Source: Olsenella_K sp050953285
Lineage (GTDB): Bacteria > Actinomycetota > Coriobacteriia > Coriobacteriales > Atopobiaceae
NCBI GenBank assembly: GCA_050953285.1
Contig: JBMNMK010000003.1
Coordinates: 59,125 to 123,124 of the forward strand
Length of the DNA: 64,000 bases
Direction: 5' to 3'
Numbering within the stretch: the stretch's first letter is position 1; the number at the start of each line of letters is the position of its first letter. The position numbers and the translations under genes were made by a program. Below, piece after piece: positions 1 to 9,200 of this stretch. The notes below the pieces were generated by a model. That model had not been told where the DNA came from, did no database searches, and worked only from the letters and a program-made list of their open reading frames with translations.

Positions 1-2589
1 CATCTTGAACAGCGCTTCTGCCCATCCGCCATACCCGGGTGTAGCAACTGCCTGGGCCTTACCTTGGGCGATAAGATCCTCCACCGTATCGTAGACGGCA
101 AGCAGGGTCTCCGGCACGGGGCGCAGATTGCACTCACCGTAGGCCGGAAGCACCATCCAGAGCTTGTTGCCGGCGCACTTGAGCTCAGGCGAGCACACGC
201 GGCCCACCTTGCCCACGGCCGTAGCAAAGCTCACCAGCGTCGGCGGCACGTCCAGGTCCTCGAAGGAACCCGACATGGAATCCTTGCCGCCGATGGGCGC
301 CACGCCCAAATCAATCTGCGCTTCCAGGGCGCCCAGAAGCGCCGCCGCCGGCTTGCCCCAGCGCTCGGGGACATCGCGCAGCTTCTCAAAGTATTCCTGG
401 AATGTGAGGTAGGTCTTCTTGTGCTCAAAACCAGCCGCTACCAGCTTGGAGACGGACTCGACCACGGACAGGTAGGCGCCGCGGAACTGGTCATGCTCCA
501 TCAGGCGCGCGTTAAAGCCCCATGCCATGCCGGAGCAGCTTGTGGTCTCGCCAAACACCGGGAGCTTGGCCACCATGGCCATAGAGGGTGTGAGCTGGCG
601 TTTTCCGCCAAACGGCATGAGAACAGTGGCCGCGCCAATGGTGGAGTCAAAGCGCTCAGATAAGCCCTTGTTGCAGGCCACGTTGAGGTCTGACAGCACG
701 GCATCCAGGCGCTCGGACACGCTGGTGCCCGCCCAGGTGGGCTGCCAGGGATGCTGGTGCTCAATGTGGACAATCTGGCGCTTGGGCGCGCCGTTGGACG
801 AGAGGAACGCGCGGGAGATATCCACCACGGTCTTGCCGCGCCATACCATGCGCAGACGCGGCTCTTTGGTAACCGTGGCCACCACGGTTGCCTCAAGGTT
901 TTCCTCGGCAGCGTAGCTCATGAACTCGTCCACGTCCTCGGGCGCTAAGGCCACAGCCATGCGCTCCTGGGACTCTGAGATGGCGAGCTCCGTGCCGTCT
1001 AAGCCCTCGTACTTCTTGGGCACGCGATCCAGGTCGATGAAGAGGCCGTCTGCCAGCTCTCCTATGGCAACAGAGACACCGCCGGCGCCAAAGTCATTGC
1101 AGCGCTTGATGAGGCGGCAGGCGTCTTTCCGGCGGAAGAGGCGCTGCAGCTTGCGCTCGGTAGGAGCGTTGCCTTTCTGCACCTCAGCACCGTCTTTCTC
1201 TAGGGATTCCACGTTGTGAGCCTTAGATGAGCCCGTGGCGCCGCCGATGCCATCGCGTCCCGTGCGGCCGCCCAGCAAGATGATCTTATCGCCCGGCGCT
1301 GGTACTTCACGGCGCACATGGTCTTGGGGCGTAGCGCCCACCACGGCACCAATTTCCATGCGTTTTGCCACGTAGCCGGGGTCGTAGATCTCGTCTACCT
1401 TGCCGGTGGCCAGGCCAATCTGGTTGCCGTAGGAAGAGTAGCCGGCGGCCGCCGTGCGGCAGAGCTTGCGCTGAGGAAGCTTGCCGGCGAGCGTATCTGC
1501 CACCGACGTACGCGGATCTCCGGCGCCGGTCACGCGCATGGCCTGGTAGACGTAGGAGCGACCGGACAGGGGGTCTCTGATAGCGCCGCCGATGCAGGTT
1601 GCCGCGCCACCAAACGGCTCGATCTCCGTGGGGTGGTTGTGCGTCTCGTTCTTGAAGAGGAAGAGCCAGTCCTCGTCCTGGCCGTTGACATCCACCTTCA
1701 CCTTTACGGTGCAGGCGTTGATCTCCTCAGACTTGTCCAAGCCGGTGAGAATACCCCTCTTTTCCAGGTACTTTGCGCCAATGGTGCCCATGTCCATCAG
1801 ACAGACAGGCTTGTCTTGGCGCCCGAGCTCCTCACGGATGGAAAGGTAGCGATTAAAGGCCTCCCAGATGACGGCGTCATCTATGGAGACCTGTTCAAGC
1901 TGGGTGCCAAAGGTGGTGTGACGGCAGTGATCTGACCAGTAGGTGTCAATCATGCGGATCTCTGTAATGGTGGGATCACGCTGCTCTTCCAGGAAGTACT
2001 TCTGGCAAAACTCGATGTCGGCCAGGTCCATGGCCAGGCCATATGAGTCGATAAAGTCCTGGAGCTCGGCGGCATTGAGCTGGCCAAAGCCGGTGAGTAC
2101 TTCCACGTCTGGTGGCTCTGGATAGCTCACCTTGAGCGTGGTGCGCTCCTCAAGGGAGGCCTCGCGGCACTCGACCGGGTTGATCACGTAGTGCTTGATG
2201 GCTGCCACGTCATCTGCGGTGAGCTCTCCTTCAAGCAGGTAGACCTTGGCTGCGCGAACTTCTGGCCGCTCGCCTTGGGAGATGAGCTGCACGCACTCAC
2301 TTGCAGATGCCGCGCGCTGGTCAAACTGGCCGGGGAGAGACTCCACGGCAAACACGGGGCCAGCAAACTCCGGCAGCTGGTCATACACGTTGTCCGACTG
2401 CGGCTCACTGAAGACGGTGGGAACACAGCTGCTAAAGAGCTCCTCTGAGATTCCCTCCACATCGTAGCGGTTGATCAGCCTGAGGCCTGTGAGGCCAGAG
2501 ATCCCCAAGGTGTGCCTGAGCTCATGCGAGAGCTGGCGCGCCTCAACATCAAATCCGGGCTTCTTCTCTACGTATACGCGCGAGACCAT
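1..2589 (-). CDS. purL: Phosphoribosylformylglycinamidine synthase (FGAM synthase), 5' part only
   Basis: Fourth step of de novo purine synthesis: FGAR + glutamine + ATP to FGAM. The first 863 codons are present and the 3' end, with the expected glutaminase domain, lies beyond base 1. The start MVSRVYVEKKPGF follows an AGGTAGGA ribosome site. Family motifs are visible: NETHNHPTEIEPFGGAAT near residue 315, and GGRTGRDGIGGATGSS near residues 437-455. These belong to the FGAM synthase ATP-binding fold, and the N-terminal sequence fits the long single-chain type of about 1240 residues. It is transcribed in the same direction as the upstream ECF riboflavin genes but separated from them by 135 bp that contain a possible -10 (TATCAT) near 2629. 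Separate transcription is therefore likely. Confidence 0.95.
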   Translation of the reverse strand, partial: MVSRVYVEKKPGFDVEARQLSHELRHTLGISGLTGLRLINRYDVEGISEELFSSCVPTVFSEPQSDNVYDQLPEFAGPVFAVESLPGQFDQRAASASECVQLISQGERPEVRAAKVYLLEGELTADDVAAIKHYVINPVECREASLEERTTLKVSYPEPPDVEVLTGFGQLNAAELQDFIDSYGLAMDLADIEFCQKYFLEEQRDPTITEIRMIDTYWSDHCRHTTFGTQLEQVSIDDAVIWEAFNRYLSIREELGRQDKPVCLMDMGTIGAKYLEKRGILTGLDKSEEINACTVKVKVDVNGQDEDWLFLFKNETHNHPTEIEPFGGAATCIGGAIRDPLSGRSYVYQAMRVTGAGDPRTSVADTLAGKLPQRKLCRTAAAGYSSYGNQIGLATGKVDEIYDPGYVAKRMEIGAVVGATPQDHVRREVPAPGDKIILLGGRTGRDGIGGATGSSKAHNVESLEKDGAEVQKGNAPTERKLQRLFRRKDACRLIKRCNDFGAGGVSVAIGELADGLFIDLDRVPKKYEGLDGTELAISESQERMAVALAPEDVDEFMSYAAEENLEATVVATVTKEPRLRMVWRGKTVVDISRAFLSSNGAPKRQIVHIEHQHPWQPTWAGTSVSERLDAVLSDLNVACNKGLSERFDSTIGAATVLMPFGGKRQLTPSMAMVAKLPVFGETTSCSGMAWGFNARLMEHDQFRGAYLSVVESVSKLVAAGFEHKKTYLTFQEYFEKLRDVPERWGKPAAALLGALEAQIDLGVAPIGGKDSMSGSFEDLDVPPTLVSFATAVGKVGRVCSPELKCAGNKLWMVLPAYGECNLRPVPETLLAVYDTVEDLIAQGKAQAVATPGYGGWAEALFKM

Positions 2590-2724
2590 GTGTCCTACCT
2601 TCCCTGGACGTCCAATTGAGCGTGCGCATCTATGATAGAACGTCCGCGATGGCACAGGCACCGTGGATTGCGGGAATACCCTGCAAGAACACGTGCGGCG
2701 CGGCAGCAACGGCACGTGGCGCGG

Positions 2725-3522
2725 CTAGAGCGTGCCCAGGGCGAGAAGAACCACCACGTAGAAGCATATGCCGGCAGTGGCGGCCCAGTCGGCGGCTCTC
2801 ATGTGCAGCGGGTGGAGGTGCGAGCGCCCGACACCTTCATATGAGCGAGCGTCCAGCGCGCGAGAAAGGCCATTGGCATGGCGCATGGAGCTTGCCAGAA
2901 GTGCTATCACCACGGCGCCGGCAGCGCGTATGCGCTGGGGGAGAGAGCCCGTGGCAAGAGATCCTCCGCGTGCCGTTTGCGCGTCCATGATAGCGGTGGC
3001 TTCGTCTGCCAACGTGGGGATAAAGCGCAGCATGAGCGAGAAGATCATGGCTATCTCGTGCCCGGGAAGACCAAGCCTGGATAGGGGCTTGAGCAGGGCA
3101 TCTATTGCGTCGGTGAGCAGGGTGGGCGTGGTGGTAAAAAGCAGCAAGGAGGCCGCTACCACGGCGATGATGAGTCGCAAGGTGTAGAGCACAGCTGCCC
3201 AAAGGCCCTGTTGCGTAATGGTGAGCAGGCCAAGCTGCACCACCGGTGTGCCGTCTTGGCGCACGAGCAGGTTGAAGAGGCTCAAGAGCGCCAGCACAAC
3301 AATGAGATGCTTCATGGAATCAAAAATGCGGCGTGCGCCTATGCGTGAGAGCCCAATGGTAGCAGCGCAAAAGAGATAGCCAAAGGCAAGCTGGAGCGGC
3401 GTCTGGATGAAAAAGCAGCTGATCATTACCGCAAGGGCGCCCAAGATCTTCACGCGCGGGTCGCATGCGTGGATAAAAGACGTGCGGGCAACGTATTGCC
3501 CAAAGCTCAGCTTACGCGCCAT
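2725..3522 (-). CDS. ecfT: ECF transporter transmembrane component EcfT
   Basis: Membrane scaffold of an energy-coupling factor vitamin transporter, linking the two ATPases to the substrate-binding S component. The start MARKLSFGQY was chosen because GGAGGTGAGCC lies just upstream; a longer reading frame exists but has no ribosome site. The 265-residue length is normal. Several hydrophobic helices are visible, plus the two cytoplasmic coupling motifs of the family, AQTARGGSL and ALDARSYEG. The start overlaps the end of the ATPase gene by 11 nt, so translation is coupled. The 3' end contains one copy of the GGGCGAGAAGAACC repeat, read here as VLLAL. Confidence 0.92.
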   Translation of the reverse strand: MARKLSFGQYVARTSFIHACDPRVKILGALAVMISCFFIQTPLQLAFGYLFCAATIGLSRIGARRIFDSMKHLIVVLALLSLFNLLVRQDGTPVVQLGLLTITQQGLWAAVLYTLRLIIAVVAASLLLFTTTPTLLTDAIDALLKPLSRLGLPGHEIAMIFSLMLRFIPTLADEATAIMDAQTARGGSLATGSLPQRIRAAGAVVIALLASSMRHANGLSRALDARSYEGVGRSHLHPLHMRAADWAATAGICFYVVVLLALGTL

Positions 3523-5338
3523 AAGGCTCACCTCCACTCGACTGCGCGCTGGCGACGATGGACTCGGCCAGCTCATCCAAGGTGAGCGGCAGCTCCGGGT
3601 ACTTATCGCCCGCTTGAAGCTTGAGCGCCCAGCTCAAAGGCTTGGGCACGCCGAGGCCGCAATCGTGCAAGAGGTGCGCGTGTTCAGGCGAGAAGACCAC
3701 GGCCGGCGTGCCGGAAAGCAGCAGCTCGGACTGGTTAAGTACAAAGATTCTGTCCGCGCGCGCCGCCTCTTCCATAGAGTGCGTCACGCGCACGATGGTC
3801 GTGTGGCGGGCGTGAATTTTGTCGAGTATCTGCTCAAAATCGTGGCGGCCTTGAGGGTCTAAGCCCGCGGTGGGCTCGTCCAGGATGAGCGTGTGCGGCT
3901 CCATGGCTAACACGCCCGCAAGGGCGCAGAGACGCTGCTGGCCGCCTGACAGCTCAAAGGGAGACGCTTCTGTTTTGTTGGCCAGCCCCACCAGCTCAAG
4001 CGCGTTTTTGACCAGGTGAGATACCTTATCTGCATCATAGCCCATGTTCTTGGGTCCAAAGGCAACGTCTTGCCAAACCGTCTCCGCAAAGAGCTGGCGC
4101 TCGGGCATCTGCATCACATAGCCGATCTTGCCATGCAGCATACGTGCCTGACGCTTGTCTTTTGTGTCGATGCCGTCGATGGTGATGCGGCCGGTGTCGG
4201 GCACATCCAAAGCGCAGATGAGTCGCAGGAGCGTCGATTTGCCAGAGCCTGTCTGGCCGATAAGAGCCACGTTTTGGCCAGGTGCCACCTCAAAAGAAAC
4301 GTCTTTCAGGGCGTGTCCGGCGTGGCCGTCTTCAAAGTCGAAGCTCACGTGCTCGACCCGGATGGCGGGCGTGGCGGGCGTGGCGGGCGCGGGTGCGGCG
4401 GCGGGTGCGGCGGCGTCCGAGCGGCGCGTACTTCTCGCCTGCGGCGTGAAGACGGGACAGATATGGCGTATTTCCTGCTCTAATGCAGCCTCGTCTGCCG
4501 TCCAGGCAACGCTCAGGCCGGCGCGTGCGAGCTTTCGGGAAAGTCGCGCGGCAAACGGCTCTTCCAGGCCCAGCTGAGCAATCTCTTCGGTGTGAGAAAA
4601 GACCTCCTGCGGGGTGCCTTCAAGCTGGATGCGACCCTTGCCCATCACGATCACGCGGTCTGCGCCTAGGGCCTCTTCCATGTAGTGGGTGACATGTACC
4701 ACGGCTATGCCCGCTGCACGCAGCTGATCCATGACTTCAAGGATGGAGCGCCGACCGCGCACGTCGAGGAGTGCGGCCGGCTCATCAAAGACAATCATGC
4801 GGGGCTCCATTGCGAGCGCGCCGGCAATGGCAACGCGCTGCTTTTGCCCGCCCGAGAGGCGCGTGGGGTCTGCTTTGGCATAGTCATCCAGCGCGACGCG
4901 ATGAATTTCTCGCCTGACGCGGGCCTCTATTTCCGCAGGTGGGAGGCCGAGGTTTTCTGGCCCAAAGGCCACGTCTTCCTCGACGACCGACGTCACAATT
5001 TGGTCGTCGGGATTTTGGAAGACAAGGCCTATGTGGTGCCTGGCGCGCCGGTATGCCGAAAAGTCCGCCTGGCCTGCGTGATATACCGTCTGACCTGCAA
5101 GTTGGACCTCGCCGGCGTCGGGCGCCAAGAGGCCGCAGAGGACGGATGCAAGCGTGGACTTGCCCGAGCCATTTTGACCCAGCACGCAGAGCCGCTCACC
5201 AGCGCTCACGGTGAGATCAACGCCGTCGAGTGCAGCCGTATCTGCATATACAAGCCTCACACCCTTTAGGCGCGCGAGGGTATCTTTGCAGGTAGCAGGT
5301 GGTATCTGCACCTGTTGAGAAGACGTCTGGTGCATCAT
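3512..5338 (-). CDS. ecfA: Fused ECF transporter ATPase (EcfA1-EcfA2 in one chain)
   Basis: Both ATP-hydrolysing subunits of the ECF transporter in one 608-residue protein. Domain 1 (about residues 25-260) has Walker A GQNGSGKST, signature LSGGQKQR and Walker B MIVFDEPAALLD. Domain 2 (about 325-560) has GQTGSGKST, LSGGQQRLCALAG and TLILDEPTAGLD. An Ala/Pro-rich linker (around residues 305-325, DNA near 4370-4420) joins them. ECF ATPases are usually two separate genes, so this is a fusion. The start ATG overlaps the stop of the S component in an ATGA junction. Two adjacent Met codons are possible starts. Confidence 0.93.
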   Translation of the reverse strand: MMHQTSSQQVQIPPATCKDTLARLKGVRLVYADTAALDGVDLTVSAGERLCVLGQNGSGKSTLASVLCGLLAPDAGEVQLAGQTVYHAGQADFSAYRRARHHIGLVFQNPDDQIVTSVVEEDVAFGPENLGLPPAEIEARVRREIHRVALDDYAKADPTRLSGGQKQRVAIAGALAMEPRMIVFDEPAALLDVRGRRSILEVMDQLRAAGIAVVHVTHYMEEALGADRVIVMGKGRIQLEGTPQEVFSHTEEIAQLGLEEPFAARLSRKLARAGLSVAWTADEAALEQEIRHICPVFTPQARSTRRSDAAAPAAAPAPATPATPAIRVEHVSFDFEDGHAGHALKDVSFEVAPGQNVALIGQTGSGKSTLLRLICALDVPDTGRITIDGIDTKDKRQARMLHGKIGYVMQMPERQLFAETVWQDVAFGPKNMGYDADKVSHLVKNALELVGLANKTEASPFELSGGQQRLCALAGVLAMEPHTLILDEPTAGLDPQGRHDFEQILDKIHARHTTIVRVTHSMEEAARADRIFVLNQSELLLSGTPAVVFSPEHAHLLHDCGLGVPKPLSWALKLQAGDKYPELPLTLDELAESIVASAQSSGGEPYGA

Positions 5339-5907
5339 GCCTGGCTGATGGCCTTTGAGACAGGCATGAGCAACAGGCCGCCCAGGACGCAGTTGAGTGC
5401 AATTTTCATCACGTTAAATGGTACCAGCACAGGCAAAATGAGCGCCTGAACCGCCTCGATAGGCATGCCGGAATACAGCGGCGTGAAGACGAGGTTTCCC
5501 ACAATGACAGCCACAAGACACACGATGGCGCCTATGGCCATGCCCACGATGGCACCCTTTATGCTCTGGATCTTGCGATAGGTGAGCGCGGCGGGCATGA
5601 CCAGTGCAAACGTTGCCAAGATGGCCATGATGGTGCCGTAGATGCCGCCTGATGTTCCCAGGTGCACAAAGTAGGGAAGGATGGAGACAATGGCGCCAAC
5701 GGCAGGTCCAAATGAGAATCCGGCGAGAAGAGCAACGACGCCGGAGGGGTCATAGCGCAGCCATTCGACGCCGGGCATGATGGGGAATTCCAAGAAGAGT
5801 GTACACACCGCTGAGATGGCGCAAAACAGCGCGCAGACGGCGATGCGCTTGGTGGACCAGCCACCGTTTGGGCTGGTTGTTGCATGGGTGTCATGGGCAA
5901 GTGACAT
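5335..5907 (-). CDS. ribU: Riboflavin ECF transporter S component, RibU-like
   Basis: Substrate-binding membrane subunit, 190 residues with about six hydrophobic helices, expected to import riboflavin. Sequence features fit the RibU family (FPIMPGVEWLRYDPSGV, NLVFTPLYSG, VLVPFNVMKIALN). The function is supported independently by the FMN riboswitch directly upstream. The start MSLAHD was chosen because it follows GGAG immediately after the riboswitch. The reading frame stays open through the riboswitch, which makes a false 240-residue call possible. First gene of the ribU-ecfA-ecfT operon. Confidence 0.9.
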   Translation of the reverse strand: MSLAHDTHATTSPNGGWSTKRIAVCALFCAISAVCTLFLEFPIMPGVEWLRYDPSGVVALLAGFSFGPAVGAIVSILPYFVHLGTSGGIYGTIMAILATFALVMPAALTYRKIQSIKGAIVGMAIGAIVCLVAVIVGNLVFTPLYSGMPIEAVQALILPVLVPFNVMKIALNCVLGGLLLMPVSKAISQA

Positions 5908-5916
5908 GATTTCTCC

Positions 5917-6041
5917 GTTTCTCTCATCCGGACTGTAACCGTTGGTCCTGGACTTGCACCAGGTCAGCCGCACATCTGCGGGTCGCGGACTTGAGCCGTG
6001 TGCCCTTACCGCCAGTGGGGAATTACACCCCGCCCTGAAAC
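5917..6041 (-). promoter_or_regulatory. FMN riboswitch (RFN element)
   Basis: Read on the minus strand this matches the RFN element almost block for block: CAGGGCGGGGTGTAATTCCC, ACTGGCGGTAA, GTGCAAGTCCAGGACC, ACGGTTACAGTCCGGATGAGAG. The closing helix P1 is GTTTC/GAAAC (6037-6041 with 5917-5921). The GGAG ribosome site of ribU begins right after P1, so FMN binding most simply represses translation initiation. That mode of control is inferred from spacing. Confidence 0.96.
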
Positions 6042-6057
6042 TGACGCAATGAAGCAT

Positions 6058-6361
6058 ATCACTGTGAGAAAAAGCTGCAAGTATTTAAAAATCACAGGTT
6101 TGTTAACTTGTGCGTGCGGCTGCGTGGGTGCTGTGGGTGGCGTGTGGGCATTGGCTGCAAGCTGCGCGTGGGCAGCTGTGCGCGTGTACAGTGCGTGGGC
6201 AGCCGCGTGCGCCGCACGCGGTTTGTTGGTGATTGGTGATATATCACCTTCCGCCGTACTTATCGTTTAGACTGCTTGATACACATGAAGACAAGGGGCC
6301 TTAGCGGCGTTTTGCACCGCCGTGCACCAAGGCTGCTCAAAGGCTTTTTGAGGGGGCTCAC
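6058..6361. other. Intergenic region upstream of murB with hairpins
   Basis: No gene seen. The DNA is G/T-rich and repetitive (multiple CGTGGGCAGC-like words). It contains a perfect hairpin CCGCGTGC/GCACGCGG (6203-6221), the palindrome listed separately, and a nested hairpin GCCTT..CGGCG/CGCCG..AAGGC (about 6300-6333) in the presumed murB leader. Confidence 0.6.
6235..6248. promoter_or_regulatory. Perfect 14-bp palindrome, possible operator
   Basis: GGTGATATATCACC reads the same on both strands and lies about 115 bp before murB, in the gap between divergent ribU and murB. It could be a regulator site; the regulator is unknown. Confidence 0.35.
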
Positions 6362-7279
6362 ATGACCCAATATGATAAGGATATGCTGGTCAACAAGCTT
6401 GTTCTGGCGCTGGGACAACAGCAGGTTCTGACGGATGAGCCCATGAGCGCGCACACCACCTTCAAGATTGGAGGTCCTGCGGATCTCTACGTGGTGCCGC
6501 GCTCGACCGAAGATATGCAAACATGCCTTGAACTGGTAAAAGAGGCGGCTGCACCCTACTTTGTGCTGGGCTTAGGATCAGATCTTTTGGTGTCAGATGC
6601 AGGTTTTAGGGGTGTGATCATTGCTGCCGGAGACGGGCTCAAGTTCTGTGAACATCATGGTAATGTGCTTGAATGCGGCGCGGGCGTCTCGCTCAAAGAA
6701 GCTACGGATAAGGCCTTGGAGCTGGGGCTTGGCGGCTTTGAGTTTGCATGCGGCATCCCGGGATCTGTTGGTGGCGCCTGCTTTATGAACGCCGGTGCCT
6801 ACGGCGGAACCATACAAGATGTGCTCAAAAGCGTACTGGTGATTACCCCAACCGGAGAGCTCACAGAGCTCGGCGTGGATGAGCTGGCCTTAGGTTATAG
6901 GACAAGCCGCATCAAGACCGATGGCCTTGTGGTGGTGCGCGCTTCCTTTGAGCTTACGCCTCATGACTCGCGTGAGATCAAGGCGCGTATGGATGATCTC
7001 ACGCGTCAGCGAGAAGAGAAGCAACCTCTGGAATACGGCAGCGCGGGCTCTACGTTCAAGCGTCCAGAAGGTCATTTTGCAGGCAAGCTCATTACGGATG
7101 CTGGTCTTAAGGGGTATCGCGTAGGAGATGCGCAGGTGTCGCTCAAGCACGCAGGTTTTGTCGTAAATCTCAACCATGCCACAGCGGCAGATGTCCACGC
7201 GGTGATAGAGCACGTTCAGGCAGAGGTCAAGCGTCAGTTTGGCGTGGATCTTGAGCCGGAAGTGCGCTTCTTGGGTTAG
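6362..7279 (+). CDS. murB: UDP-N-acetylenolpyruvoylglucosamine reductase
   Basis: NADPH/FAD enzyme of peptidoglycan precursor synthesis, forming UDP-MurNAc. It has 305 residues, the normal length. Visible motifs: the FAD-binding segment LGLGSDLLVSDAGFRG (most relatives have N in place of the first D), CGIPGSVGGACFMNAGAYGG, the YRTSRI block, and GSTFKRPEGHFAGKLI with the catalytic Ser typical of short (type II) MurB. The start follows a GAGGGGG site. It stands alone with no mur neighbours in view. Confidence 0.95.
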   Translation: MTQYDKDMLVNKLVLALGQQQVLTDEPMSAHTTFKIGGPADLYVVPRSTEDMQTCLELVKEAAAPYFVLGLGSDLLVSDAGFRGVIIAAGDGLKFCEHHGNVLECGAGVSLKEATDKALELGLGGFEFACGIPGSVGGACFMNAGAYGGTIQDVLKSVLVITPTGELTELGVDELALGYRTSRIKTDGLVVVRASFELTPHDSREIKARMDDLTRQREEKQPLEYGSAGSTFKRPEGHFAGKLITDAGLKGYRVGDAQVSLKHAGFVVNLNHATAADVHAVIEHVQAEVKRQFGVDLEPEVRFLG

Positions 7280-7360
7280 CACACACCGCACACGCAACAC
7301 ACCGCACACGCAACACACCGCAGCACTTATCGCCTGCGCGCATGCCCAAGCAATAAACTG

Positions 7361-7389
7361 TTTACAAAATCCTACTTGCAAACTAGGAA
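7361..7389 (+). promoter_or_regulatory. Candidate promoter for cysK-cysE
   Basis: TTTACA (7361-7366), 17-nt spacer, TAGGAA (7384-7389). This would give a leader of about 95 nt that includes a small stem (GACGG/CCGTC, near 7422-7443) and CTCGCGACGAG. The segment 7280-7330 before it is a short ACACACCGCACACGCA-type direct repeat. No known riboswitch was recognised. Confidence 0.35.
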
Positions 7390-7489
7390 TAAGAGTGCCA
7401 CCCTTGACACAGCGAGTTAATCGACGGGTGAAAAGGAGACCGTCTGCATACCTCGCGACGAGAGAAGTTTCAGTATTGGAGGCATTGTT

Positions 7490-8401
7490 ATGAAGTTTGC
7501 AACACGTACGGACGCACTCATTGGTCAAACCCCGCTTTTAGACCTTTCTGCCCTCGCGGACAATAAGGCCACAGTGCTGGGCAAATATGAGGCAACCAAC
7601 CCCGGTGGCTCGGTCAAAGACCGCATTGCGCGTGCCATGGTAGACGCAGCAGAGAAGGACGGCTCACTCAAGCCGGGCGGTACCATCATTGAGCCTACCA
7701 GCGGAAATACCGGCGTTGGCCTGGCCATGATTGCGGCGGAGCGCGGCTACAAGATGATCCTTGTTATGCCCGAGACCATGTCTATTGAAAGACGCAAACT
7801 TGCTGCCTCCTATGGTGCTGAAATTGTTCTCACGCCTGGCGCGCAAGGCATGAAGGGTGCTGTTGCGCGTGCAGACGAGCTCAAAGCAGCAACGCCTGGT
7901 GCCATCATTGCAGGCCAGTTTGTAAATCCCGCCAACCCAGAGGCACATTACCGCACTACCGGCCCTGAGATTTGGGCAGATACAGAGGGTAGTGTGGATG
8001 TCGTTGTGGCAGGCGTTGGCACTGGCGGCACCATCTCTGGTACCGCGCGCTTCTTGAAGGAGCAAAAGTCCAGCGTATACGCCGTGGCCGTCGAGCCCAA
8101 AGAATCTCAGGTTCTGGCTGGTAAGCCTTCAGGCGCACACCGCATTCAAGGCATCGGCGCCGGCTTTGTGCCCAAGACCTACGACGCGTCTGTGGTGGAC
8201 GAGGTCGTGCCTATTGCATCAGATACCGCTATTGAGACCAAAAAGCGCCTCTCCCAAGAGCTCGGTCTGCTTGTGGGCATCTCTTCAGGCGCAGCGGTGG
8301 CGGCAGCCCTTGAACTTGCCGCGCGCCCGGAGTTTGCCGGCAAGACCATTGTGGCCATTCTTCCTGACACCGGCGAGCGCTATCTCTCCATGGATCTTTA
8401 A
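7490..8401 (+). CDS. cysK: Cysteine synthase A (O-acetylserine sulfhydrylase)
   Basis: PLP enzyme converting O-acetylserine and sulfide to cysteine. It has 303 residues. The PLP lysine is in NPGGSVKDRIA, the substrate loop is PTSGNTGVGLA, and the phosphate-binding loop is GTGGTISGTARFLKE. A GGAGG site precedes the ATG. It is followed 43 nt later by cysE, which makes its substrate, so the two form a cysteine operon. Confidence 0.95.
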   Translation: MKFATRTDALIGQTPLLDLSALADNKATVLGKYEATNPGGSVKDRIARAMVDAAEKDGSLKPGGTIIEPTSGNTGVGLAMIAAERGYKMILVMPETMSIERRKLAASYGAEIVLTPGAQGMKGAVARADELKAATPGAIIAGQFVNPANPEAHYRTTGPEIWADTEGSVDVVVAGVGTGGTISGTARFLKEQKSSVYAVAVEPKESQVLAGKPSGAHRIQGIGAGFVPKTYDASVVDEVVPIASDTAIETKKRLSQELGLLVGISSGAAVAAALELAARPEFAGKTIVAILPDTGERYLSMDL

Positions 8402-8444
8402 GCCCCGCACAACTTATACGGGCAATCGACTCAGAGGGGGAGAG

Positions 8445-9170
8445 ATGAGCCTGGCAGACACCTTTGGTCACTCACTGGCCGAGAAAAACCTGCACCAGTC
8501 GGCACCATCTGCGGCGACGATATCAGCATATCAGCAGGCAGAAGATGGTATGTCGACAGAGAAGCTCTCATGGCGGAAGCGTCAGCGTGAAGATGTTGAG
8601 GCCATGCTCAAGCGTGATCCCAGCGCCACCAGCGCGCATGACGTGCGCATGAGCTCTGAGGGCCTCCACGCCATCTGGGCGTTTCGTCGCCAGCACTGGC
8701 TCTGGGAGCACGGCTTTCATGGCCTGGCGCAATTTCTCTCAAGAAGATCCCGCAAGCGCTACGGCATTGAGATCCATCCCGCTGCCACCATTGGTAGGCG
8801 TTTCCTTATAGATCACGGCATGGGCATCGTGATTGGCCAGACGGCCGTGATTGGCGATGACTGCCTGCTCTATCAGGGCGTGACACTAGGCATGACCGGC
8901 CACCACGGTGGCAAACGCCATCCTACCTTGGGAAATAACGTTATGGTGGGCGCCAACGCAACCATCTTGGGAAATATCCACATAGGTGACAACGTGAAGG
9001 TGGGGGCAGGTGCCGTGGTGGTCCACGACGTCCCCTCGGACGTGACAGTTGCCGGCGTGCCCGCAACGATCGTGCGCGACCATCGCTGCTGGGAGGCGCC
9101 CCATCTGGTGGTTGTGCCGGATGCAAAGGATTTGGATAACGAGAATATCCGCTGGTCGTGTGCCTTATAA
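8445..9170 (+). CDS. cysE: Serine O-acetyltransferase
   Basis: Acetyl-CoA-dependent enzyme making O-acetylserine for CysK. It has 241 residues, with the start MSLADTFGHS after AGAGGGGGAGAG. A longer frame running back into cysK is out of frame with that gene and is not used. The C-terminal half is a left-handed hexapeptide-repeat fold (about residues 105-210, IDHGMGIVIGQTAVIGDD through VGAGAVVV). Catalytic histidines are in IDHG and GHHGGKRHP. CysE and CysK normally associate. Confidence 0.94.
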   Translation: MSLADTFGHSLAEKNLHQSAPSAATISAYQQAEDGMSTEKLSWRKRQREDVEAMLKRDPSATSAHDVRMSSEGLHAIWAFRRQHWLWEHGFHGLAQFLSRRSRKRYGIEIHPAATIGRRFLIDHGMGIVIGQTAVIGDDCLLYQGVTLGMTGHHGGKRHPTLGNNVMVGANATILGNIHIGDNVKVGAGAVVVHDVPSDVTVAGVPATIVRDHRCWEAPHLVVVPDAKDLDNENIRWSCAL

Positions 9171-9200
9171 GCACGCAAGATCAGGTCTGTTGGGCTTATT

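Noticed and set aside
7395..7493. Arg-rich frame ending on the cysK start (ATGA overlap), considered as a leader peptide
   Set aside because: No cysteine codons, no clear ribosome site, and composition matches random readthrough of the leader.
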